A DNA stretch of 7,913 nt from Candidatus Egaibacter danicus (GTDB lineage: Bacteria; Pseudomonadota; Gammaproteobacteria; Burkholderiales; Burkholderiaceae), in assembly GCA_011391115.1 (NCBI GenBank), contig JAABRC010000082.1, positions 1 through 7,913 on the forward strand, read 5' to 3'. The notes under the pieces are model-generated. The model was not told the origin of the DNA. It did not search any database and saw only the letters and a program-made list of their open reading frames with translations. The translations under genes were made by a program, and so were the position numbers. Shown here in pieces: positions 1-7,337 of the stretch. The first letter of the stretch is position 1. Every line of letters starts with the position of its first letter.

Positions 1-431
1 CCCAGAAAGGTCAGCGTGATGATGGCCCGGCGAAAATCGTTCGGGAATCGCCGGGTGACCACTGCGAAAGCCGGTGAGTACAGTGTGGCCGCCATGGCGG
101 CGCCCATGGCCATCCAGACGGCATAGAACATGGTAGCGGTGTTGACCACACTCAGTAGCAGCAAGCACAAACCCAGCCCGAGTGAACCCCAGGTCATCAC
201 GGCGCGCTCCTGGCCCCGGTCAATCCAGCGCCCTACCGGGTAGGCCATCAACCCTTCCACCAGCATGGCGAGGCTGAAGGCCAGCGACGACTGGGCGCGG
301 TTCATGCCCAGTTCCTGCTCCACCGGTGCCACCAGCAGGGCGAAGAGGTAAAAAACACTACCCCAGGAGATCAACTGGGTCAGTGACATCCAGCCGACGA
401 GGTGGTGGTCGTGCTGATGTGGACGTGACAT
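1..431 (-). CDS. MFS transporter, N-terminal part (cut by window edge)
   Basis: The reverse strand reads openly from an ATG at 431-429 to the left edge, giving 143 residues of a protein whose C-terminal two thirds lie outside the window. After a short His-rich cytoplasmic start (HQHDHH, residues 6-10), hydrophobic segments lie at about residues 17-36, 50-65, 80-97 and 100-122. Between the second and third lies the major facilitator motif A, GRWIDRGQER (residues 67-76), which fits G-x3-D-R-x-G-x-R. This is typical of a 12-helix inner-membrane secondary transporter. The substrate cannot be read from the sequence. No good Shine-Dalgarno stands before the ATG, and Met15 is a possible alternative start. 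The gene diverges from the small gene at 587 across a 155-bp gap in which I find no convincing promoter. Confidence 0.85.
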   Translation of the reverse strand, partial: MSRPHQHDHHLVGWMSLTQLISWGSVFYLFALLVAPVEQELGMNRAQSSLAFSLAMLVEGLMAYPVGRWIDRGQERAVMTWGSLGLGLCLLLLSVVNTATMFYAVWMAMGAAMAATLYSPAFAVVTRRFPNDFRRAIITLTFL

Positions 432-586
432 GGCGGGGATTATGACAAGAGCCCCCGGATCAGACCCGTTAAAGAGGGCCCTTTTGGCTGTACTTTCGGG
501 CTTCAGGATCGCGTCATCCGACCTACAGTCTGAATCACGTTCCCAACCGCCTTTCCCACAACAGATACCTCGGCACTTCAGACATC

Positions 587-934
587 ATGGGCTGGAAAAT
601 CTCCAAATTCACAACGAGCCTGATGGGGCTGATCGGTTTGTCGACCGATTCATCCAGCGAGTCCAGCGTGGAGGCCCGTACCGACTTCATTCGCCAGGCC
701 ATGCTGGATTGCCTGACGGGTGTGGCTGCCAATCGGGAACTCCAGCGAGTGCGGGGGCGCGTGCTTTATGCGTCCGATCCCATCGTGCTGTGGTACCTGC
801 GCGGTGACCTGATGACGCTGTTGTCAGCCAAGTATGGTGAGGTTGCCGCCAGCGAGGAGCTGGCTTACATCTCGACCCTGTTTCAGGGGTTGCTGCCACG
901 TGCCATGGCGCCACGCTCCGGCCCTGCCCGCTGA
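587..934 (+). CDS. Small conserved hypothetical protein, paralogue A, upstream of PilU-like ATPase
   Basis: This is a 115-residue protein that I do not recognise. It is clearly related to the next gene (1087-1437): over a gap-free 78-residue core I count 33 identities (about 42%). Shared features are the start M-x-W-K-x-S-K-F, the segment R-x4-I-R-x2-M-x2-C-L, the block V-R-x-R-V-L-Y-x2-D, then LWYxRxDxM, a G-E pair and F-x-G-L-L-P. It has no signal peptide. Apart from a short hydrophobic stretch near residues 12-18 (LMGLIGL) it looks soluble and helical, with a Ser-rich linker at about 19-28. The ATG at 587 is chosen because it aligns with the paralogue start, although the Shine-Dalgarno is weak. 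It is codirectional with the paralogue and the pilus ATPase, so a role with the pilus motor is inferred only from position. Conservation between the paralogues makes it a real gene. Confidence 0.75.
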   Translation: MGWKISKFTTSLMGLIGLSTDSSSESSVEARTDFIRQAMLDCLTGVAANRELQRVRGRVLYASDPIVLWYLRGDLMTLLSAKYGEVAASEELAYISTLFQGLLPRAMAPRSGPAR

Positions 935-970
935 ACCGCAATTTGCTTTACTTTGCGCGCGGGGATTTGG

Positions 971-994
971 GCCAATCTGAAGGTCCAGATTGGC
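971..994 (+). promoter_or_regulatory. Perfect 9-bp hairpin between the two small paralogues
   Basis: GCCAATCTG (971-979) and CAGATTGGC (986-994) are exact reverse complements around a 6-nt loop, AAGGTC. No T-run follows, so it is not a standard intrinsic terminator. It could be an operator, an mRNA-processing or stability element, or an attenuator between the two paralogues. About 25 bp downstream is an AT stretch, GATATATATC (1017-1026), which contains a -10-like TATATA without a convincing -35 partner. A regulated internal promoter for the second paralogue and the ATPase is therefore possible but unproven. Confidence 0.45.
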
Positions 995-1086
995 GTAAGA
1001 TCAAGCCCATCGCTTTGATATATATCCCCTGTTACTGCAGCGTCATGTGATTGCCGTTTGAAGGGGCGAAGCGGACAAGACGTTTA

Positions 1087-1437
1087 ATGAACTGGAAAAC
1101 ATCAAAATTCGCGTCCAGCATGCTGAGCCTCCTGCGCTCAGGCGATTCCGTTCTTGATGCCAGCCCCGATCACCGGATCGAAGATATCCGCCGCACCATG
1201 GTGGAATGTCTGCGCGATGTGACGCCCAGTGACGAACTGACGCATGTGCGCTCCCGGGTCTTGTATGGCCGGGATGTCCAGTCCCTCTGGTACGTTCGTT
1301 CCGACGTCATGAATCTGATTGCCGGCACGCACGGTGAAACGCTGGCACGCGAGCAGCTGGTGATGCTGACAGACATGTTCCGGGGTTTGTTGCCCAAGGG
1401 GCTGGATTCCCGCCGGGGTGGTTTGTTCAGGGGATAA
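1087..1437 (+). CDS. Small conserved hypothetical protein, paralogue B, upstream of PilU-like ATPase
   Basis: This is a 116-residue protein of unknown function, paralogous to the gene at 587-934 and probably a product of tandem duplication. The start MNWKTSKF matches the sister start MGWKISKF, which is why ATG 1087 is preferred over an in-frame TTG at 1051 that would add 12 basic residues with no sister counterpart. The conserved core has IRRTM-x2-CL (single conserved Cys), RVLY-x2-D, LWYVRSDVM, GE and F-x-GLLP. There is no signal peptide or transmembrane helix; a short hydrophobic patch lies near residues 12-16. The tail after GLLP is basic (KGLDSRRGG). The stop is 20 bp before the ATPase start, so the two are very likely cotranscribed. 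An accessory role for the pilus ATPase is a positional inference. The family is not recognised. Confidence 0.78.
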   Translation: MNWKTSKFASSMLSLLRSGDSVLDASPDHRIEDIRRTMVECLRDVTPSDELTHVRSRVLYGRDVQSLWYVRSDVMNLIAGTHGETLAREQLVMLTDMFRGLLPKGLDSRRGGLFRG

Positions 1438-1457
1438 GGCAAAAGGAACAAGAAAGC

Positions 1458-2570
1458 ATGAGAACGTTGTCACTGCGGGATTCGGGAGATCTGGGGCGGT
1501 ATCTGAAAGCGGTAGTGGATGCTGGAGGTTCAGACCTGTTTCTGACCGTCGGTGCGCCGCCGTCCGGCAAGGTGGCCGGTGTGGTGCGGCCACTGACATT
1601 GCCGCCGCTGTTGCCCGACTCGGTCCGCACGCTGGCCCAACTGATTCTGACCGATGCCCAAATGCGTGATTTTGATGCGCGCATGGAGTGTGATCTCGCA
1701 CTCTTTATTGAAGGGCTGGGGCGCTTTCGCGTCAACATGTACATGCAGCGTGGCGAAGTGGCCATGGTGCTGCGTTACGTCCAGTCGCGCATTCCCTCAC
1801 TGGAAGAGCTCAAGATGCCGCTGGTGCTGCGTCAGTTGGCGTTGCTCAAACGCGGCCTGGTGCTCATCGTCGGGGCGGCCGGGGCGGGCAAGTCCACCAC
1901 GCTGGCATCCATGCTGGACTACCGCAATTACCACCGGCCGGGCCACATTCTGACGATCGAAGACCCGATCGAATTCATGCATTCGCATAAACAGTCCATC
2001 GTTAGCCAGCGCGAGGTGGGGGTGGACACGCAGTCGTTTGGCGATGCACTGCGCCACGCCATGCGGGAGTCGCCCGACGTGATCATGATTGGCGAGCTGC
2101 GCGACTTCGAGACGCTGCAGCACGCCCTGAACTACGCCGAAACCGGGCACCTGTGCATTTCGACCATGCACGCCAACAATGCCAACCAGGCGATTGAGCG
2201 CATGCTGAGCTTTTTCCCCGACGATGCGCATAGACGCATCCTGCTCGACCTGTCCATGAACCTGCACGGTGTGGTTGCCCAGCGCTTGGTGCCCGGCGTG
2301 GGAGATCGGCTGGTTGCGGTGTCCGAAGTGATGCTGCGCACGCCCTATATTGCCGACCTGATCAACAAGGGCCATATTGACCAGATCCGGCCCGTGCTGG
2401 CCAAAAGCAACGAGCTGGGCATGCAGACGTTCGACCAGTCGCTATTCAACCTGTTCAGCAACGGTGAAATCACGGTGGAACAGGCGCTGGAAAACGCAGA
2501 CTCCAGAACCGACCTGTCCGTGCGGCTGCGGCTGGAGCGTGGCGAGAGCATTTCATCGCGTTTTGAATAG
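1458..2570 (+). CDS. pilU: PilT/PilU-family type IVa pilus ATPase, PilU-like
   Basis: This is a 370-residue cytoplasmic hexameric ATPase of the secretion-ATPase family that powers type IV pilus retraction. The N-terminal PAS-like region contains the family signature SDLFLTVGAPPSGKV (25-39). Walker A is GAAGAGKST (139-147), the Asp box is TIEDPIEF (166-173), Walker B is DVIMIGELRD (207-216, Glu213), and the His box is STMHANNANQ (235-244, His238). PilU-type traits are the DYRN after Walker A, the FFPDDAHRRILLDLSMNL stretch, the C-terminal LGMQTFDQSLF and NADS, and the absence of the AIRNLIRE motif of PilT (here TPYIADLINKG). A Shine-Dalgarno AAGGAA (1443-1448) sits 9 nt before the ATG. Length matches PilU. 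No pilT adjoins it; two small paralogues occupy the upstream position. Whether it is the main PilU of the cell or an extra paralogue cannot be decided from this window. Confidence 0.93.
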   Translation: MRTLSLRDSGDLGRYLKAVVDAGGSDLFLTVGAPPSGKVAGVVRPLTLPPLLPDSVRTLAQLILTDAQMRDFDARMECDLALFIEGLGRFRVNMYMQRGEVAMVLRYVQSRIPSLEELKMPLVLRQLALLKRGLVLIVGAAGAGKSTTLASMLDYRNYHRPGHILTIEDPIEFMHSHKQSIVSQREVGVDTQSFGDALRHAMRESPDVIMIGELRDFETLQHALNYAETGHLCISTMHANNANQAIERMLSFFPDDAHRRILLDLSMNLHGVVAQRLVPGVGDRLVAVSEVMLRTPYIADLINKGHIDQIRPVLAKSNELGMQTFDQSLFNLFSNGEITVEQALENADSRTDLSVRLRLERGESISSRFE

Positions 2571-2626
2571 CTAAATACGACCTTAGCCCTCACCGAATAT
2601 GCGTGAGTAGCTATCTAATTTATAGC
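2570..2626. repeat. Three short inverted repeats between convergent pilU-like gene and comM
   Basis: The 59-bp gap between the convergent genes holds three successive 5-bp inverted repeats. They are GCTAA/TTAGC (2570-2574 and 2583-2587), CTCAC/GTGAG (2589-2593 and 2603-2607) and GCTAT/ATAGC (2610-2614 and 2622-2626, loop CTAATTT). The last resembles a short intergenic palindrome that I recall as frequent in Comamonadaceae genomes; that recall is not verified here. With convergent flanking genes, a weak bidirectional termination or 3'-end stability role is plausible. The stems are short and no clear GC stem with a T-tail exists. Confidence 0.4.
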
Positions 2627-2629
2627 AAA

Positions 2630-4189
2630 TCAAGGGTTGTTACGCACCGCGCGACGGTACTGCATGGCCTCCGCCACGTGGGCCACCTGTGTCGTGGTGG
2701 CTCCAGCCAGGTCGGCAATGGTGCGTGCCACCTTCAAGGCACGGTGCGTGCTGCGGGCGGACCAGCCCAGCCGGGCTGCGGCGACGTTCAAAAACTTGGC
2801 TGCTGCAGTGTCCAGCAGCAGGTGGGTATCAATTTCCTGACCCTGCAGCGCGTGGTTGGCTTTACCCTGGCGCGCCACCGCCCGTTGCCGGGCATCGGCG
2901 CAGCGCGTCTGGATGCTGTGGGTGGACTCGCCTGCTGGCGACTGCATCAAATCAGCGGCGGGCAGGGCGGGCACTTCAATATGCAGGTCGATGCGGTCCA
3001 TCAGCGGGCCGCTGAGCTTGCCCTGGTAGCGCGACACCTGATCGGGCGTGCAGCGGCACGCCTTTTGCGAGGAGCCCAGATAGCCGCAGGGGCAGGGGTT
3101 CATCGCGCCAATGAGCTGAAAGCGCGCCGGGAATTCTGAACGTCTCGCCGCGCGCGAAATGGTGATGAGCCCGGTTTCCAGTGGTTCCCGCAGGGCTTCC
3201 AGAGCGGCCCGGGGGAACTCGGGCAGTTCATCCAGAAACAGGACACCGTGGTGGGCCAGCGAGATTTCGCCGGGGCGTGGAGGTGAGCCACCGCCCACCA
3301 GCGCTACCGCACTGGCCGTGTGGTGCGGGTTACAGGTGGGCCGCTGAGCCCAGCGTTCAAGTGAAAACCGCCCGCCCAGACTGGCAATGGCGGCGCTTTG
3401 CAGGGCCTCATCCGTGCTCATGGGGGGCAACAGCCCGGCGAAACGCTGGGCCAGCATGGACTTGCCGGAGCCCGGCGGGCCGACCAACAGGATGCTGTGA
3501 CCGCCCGCGGCAGCTATTTCCAGTGCGCGTTTGGCGCCGGTTTGTCCCTTGACGTCAGACAGATCGGCGTAGCGGGCAACAGTGGCTTTCGGGGCAGACG
3601 AGATGCGCGCCCAGCCGTCGCCGGTGTTGGCCGGGTCGTCGCCTGATGTGCCCGTTGCGTCCGTGGCACCCGGTGGCAGAAACTGGCGCACCACATCCAG
3701 CAGGTGGCGGGCACGGTACACATGGGCATCGGGCACCAGCGCGGCCTCGTCAGCGCTGCCCACGGGCAAAACCAGCCGGGTTACCACTTTGGAGGCGTGC
3801 AGCGCTAGGGCCATGGCCAAAGCGCCGCGCACCGGGCGCAACTCGCCTGACAAAGACAGTTCCCCTGCAAACTCGTGGCCTGCCAGGCGCGATGCGTCGA
3901 TCTGCCCGCTGGCGGCCAAAATACCCAATGCAATGGGCAAGTCGAACCGCCCGGAGTCTTTTGGCAGGTCGGCCGGCGCCAGGTTCACGGTGATGCGTTT
4001 GTTATTCGGGAACTCCAGCCCCGAGTTTTGAATGGCCGAGCGCACGCGCTCACGGGCTTCCTTCACCTCCACATCAGCAAGGCCTACCAGCGTGAAGCTC
4101 GGCAGCCCATTGGCCAGGTGCACCTCAACCGTGACTGCAGCTGCATCCAGACCCAACAAAGCCCGGCTTTGCACCAAAGACAGGCTCAT
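2630..4189 (-). CDS. comM: ComM/YifB-family AAA+ ATPase (branch-migration helicase of natural transformation)
   Basis: This 519-residue protein is full length for the family. The N-terminal ChlI-type domain (about 1-170) contains the hallmark GLPSFTLVGLADVEVKEARE (28-47) and the NLAPADLPKDSGRFDLPIAL region (69-88). The Mg-chelatase-like AAA+ module has Walker A GPPGSGKS (237-244), Walker B GVLFLDELPEF (315-325), sensor-1 Asn364 in AMNPCPCGY, a cysteine set C366/C368/C378/C380 and Arg399 in LMDRID. The C-terminal helical domain has SARSTHRALKVARTIADL (477-494). ComM homologues are hexameric helicases that promote branch migration when transformed single-stranded DNA integrates; the chelatase name is historical. 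The start at 4189 is supported by GAGGAA (4203-4198) 8 nt upstream. The gene converges on the PilU-like gene and diverges from glnK. The segment at about residues 173-195 is a low-conservation linker. Confidence 0.95.
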   Translation of the reverse strand: MSLSLVQSRALLGLDAAAVTVEVHLANGLPSFTLVGLADVEVKEARERVRSAIQNSGLEFPNNKRITVNLAPADLPKDSGRFDLPIALGILAASGQIDASRLAGHEFAGELSLSGELRPVRGALAMALALHASKVVTRLVLPVGSADEAALVPDAHVYRARHLLDVVRQFLPPGATDATGTSGDDPANTGDGWARISSAPKATVARYADLSDVKGQTGAKRALEIAAAGGHSILLVGPPGSGKSMLAQRFAGLLPPMSTDEALQSAAIASLGGRFSLERWAQRPTCNPHHTASAVALVGGGSPPRPGEISLAHHGVLFLDELPEFPRAALEALREPLETGLITISRAARRSEFPARFQLIGAMNPCPCGYLGSSQKACRCTPDQVSRYQGKLSGPLMDRIDLHIEVPALPAADLMQSPAGESTHSIQTRCADARQRAVARQGKANHALQGQEIDTHLLLDTAAAKFLNVAAARLGWSARSTHRALKVARTIADLAGATTTQVAHVAEAMQYRRAVRNNP

Positions 4190-4241
4190 AACGGTAATTC
4201 CTCATAACGGTGCATCGTGACCTGCTCGGTTTTGGACTCAG

Positions 4242-4258
4242 TGCACCACATACGTGCA
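4242..4258. promoter_or_regulatory. NtrC-type binding site upstream of glnK-amtB
   Basis: TGCACCACATACGTGCA matches the NtrC enhancer consensus TGCAC-N7-GTGCA in both half-sites. Its centre (4250) lies about 127 bp upstream of the start predicted from the sigma-54 promoter at 4350-4367, a normal distance for an NtrC enhancer. A further lone half-site, GTGCAC (4304-4309), lies between the site and the promoter, and GGTGCA (4209-4214) lies on the comM side; neither has a good partner. The palindrome is also only about 53 bp upstream of the divergent comM start, so an effect on comM is conceivable. Confidence 0.78.
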
Positions 4259-4330
4259 TACTGATGTTTTATACAGTCATCTTAACGCGGGCTCGGTAAA
4301 AGGGTGCACGTCGACGGGAAAAATACCTGA

Positions 4331-6327
<1,997 letters not shown>

Positions 6328-6349
6328 GCATTTTCGTGATCGTCTCCTG

Positions 6350-6373
6350 GCCAGCCTGACCGTCAAGGTTGGC
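6350..6373 (+). other. Imperfect 8-bp stem-loop after amtB
   Basis: GCCAGCCT (6350-6357) pairs with AGGTTGGC (6366-6373) with one G-U wobble around an 8-nt loop. It has no T-tail and lies just before the strong terminator, so it may only add to 3'-end protection of the glnK-amtB transcript. Confidence 0.3.
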
Positions 6374-6378
6374 TTCTG

Positions 6379-6412
6379 ATCCGCGACAGTTTCGGCTGTC
6401 GCGGATTTTTTT
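6379..6412 (+). terminator. Rho-independent terminator of glnK-amtB
   Basis: The perfect 11-bp GC-rich stem ATCCGCGACAG (6379-6389) / CTGTCGCGGAT (6396-6406) with loop TTTCGG is followed by seven T (6406-6412). It lies 52 bp beyond the amtB stop and should end the operon, separating it from the epimerase gene. Confidence 0.93.
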
Positions 6413-6438
6413 CGTTCTTCGTTCCGGGTGAAGAGGCC

Positions 6439-6474
6439 ATGCACAATACGGCATTCACACGAGCCTCCCCATGA
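6439..6474 (+). other. Possible 11-codon mini-ORF overlapping the epimerase start
   Basis: ATG 6439 opens MHNTAFTRASP. Its TGA (6472-6474) overlaps the epimerase ATG (6471-6473) as ATGA. A purine-rich GAAGAGG (6430-6436) precedes it, but only 2 nt from the ATG, closer than usual. The epimerase itself has CCTCCCC instead of a Shine-Dalgarno, so translational coupling through this frame is one possible explanation. Chance is also possible. Confidence 0.22.
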
Positions 6475-7337
6475 CCGAATCACTGACATTGACGAATGAG
6501 CACCTGCGCTGCGAGATCAAACCCGGGCTGGGCGGTTGCGTTGCCGGGCTGTGGTTGCAAGGCATACCGGTGCTGCGTTCAACCCTGGCGCAGTCGCTGG
6601 TGTCGGTGCGGGAGTCGGGCAGTTTTCCACTGGTGCCATTCTCCAACCGGATCGGTCACGCCAGCCTGCAATGGAACGGCACCAGCCACCCGCTGGTGAA
6701 AAACTTCCCGCCCGAGCCCCATGCCATCCACGGTGTGGGCTGGCAGCGGCCCTGGGCGGTGCTGGAGGCGGATGACCACTTTGCGATGCTCTCCTTCGAA
6801 CACCGGCCTGATGCCAGCTGGCCGTTTGCATTTGATGCCTCACAGGCATTCCGGCTTACCCCCCATGCGCTGGAAATGACCCTGAGCATCACCAACCAGT
6901 CTGCCCAGAGCGCACCCGTGGGTCTGGGTTTTCACCCCTACTTTGTCAAACGCGCTGGCACTCACATTCAATTTGAAGCGACAGGCCGTTGGGAAATGAG
7001 TCACGAAACACTGCCGACCCATCGCGCCCCCTCTCAGGGGCTGAATGTGGACCTGGCCGCTCTCGACGTGGACCACTGCTTTGACGGCTGGAGCGGCATG
7101 CTGCAGTTGCGCGACGAATTGCTGCACACGCGCATCACGTCGACCATGAGCCGCCTGGTGGTCTTTACCAACACCACCAAGAGCTTTGTAGCGATCGAAC
7201 CGGTGAGCCATGTGAACAATGCGCTCAACATGGTTGCCTTGAACCCGGAGAAGGCGGACGAACTGGGTGTGAACATCCTGCAGCCGGGTGAGTCCATGAC
7301 TGCCCAGATGACCATTGAAGTGGATACCGCGACATGA
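6471..7337 (+). CDS. Aldose 1-epimerase (mutarotase) family protein
   Basis: This is a 288-residue cytoplasmic protein of the GalM/COG2017 fold that interconverts the alpha and beta anomers of aldoses. Family marks are SFPLVPFSNRIG (51-62), HAIHGVGWQRPW (84-95) with conserved His87, GLGFHPYF (151-158) with the catalytic acid His155, DHCFDGW (201-207), and the catalytic base Glu243 in AIEPVSHVNNALN (241-253). Length is ordinary for the family. The ATG at 6471 is the only sensible start, but no Shine-Dalgarno precedes it (CCTCCCC instead). It overlaps the downstream lactonase by 4 nt (ATGA), so the two are translated together. With a lactonase partner it probably serves oxidative aldose catabolism (galactose, arabinose, xylose or glucose). 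The exact sugar cannot be read from the sequence. Confidence 0.92.
   Translation: MTESLTLTNEHLRCEIKPGLGGCVAGLWLQGIPVLRSTLAQSLVSVRESGSFPLVPFSNRIGHASLQWNGTSHPLVKNFPPEPHAIHGVGWQRPWAVLEADDHFAMLSFEHRPDASWPFAFDASQAFRLTPHALEMTLSITNQSAQSAPVGLGFHPYFVKRAGTHIQFEATGRWEMSHETLPTHRAPSQGLNVDLAALDVDHCFDGWSGMLQLRDELLHTRITSTMSRLVVFTNTTKSFVAIEPVSHVNNALNMVALNPEKADELGVNILQPGESMTAQMTIEVDTAT

Noticed and set aside
474..487. AGGGCCCT palindrome with A/T flanks in the MFS-paralogue A gap
   Set aside because: The 8-bp palindrome is short, has no loop or proper T-tail, and is compatible with chance in GC-rich DNA.
430..807. 125-codon plus-strand open frame
   Set aside because: It overlaps paralogue A in another frame and has no family features; paralogue A is supported by its similarity to paralogue B.
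1051..1086. TTG start extending paralogue B by 12 residues
   Set aside because: No ribosome site precedes it, the extension has no counterpart in paralogue A, and ATG 1087 aligns exactly with the sister start.
1138..1701. 187-codon open frame on the minus strand
   Set aside because: It lies antisense to paralogue B and the pilus ATPase, has no recognisable domain, and is a GC-rich codon-position shadow.
1797..2375. 192-codon minus-strand open frame
   Set aside because: It lies entirely antisense within the PilU-like gene, whose motifs prove the plus frame.
2603..3139. 178-codon plus-strand open frame
   Set aside because: It is antisense to comM, with no domain and no upstream signals.
4232..4275. 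Possible sigma-70 promoter elements (TTGGAC; TATACA) in the comM-glnK gap
   Set aside because: No -35/-10 pair has acceptable sequence and 16-18 bp spacing on either strand, so no comM promoter is called.
6418..6447. Possible sigma-70 promoter for the epimerase (TTCGTT ... CACAAT)
   Set aside because: The spacing of 18 bp is allowed, but the -35 match is poor and the -10 is only partial.
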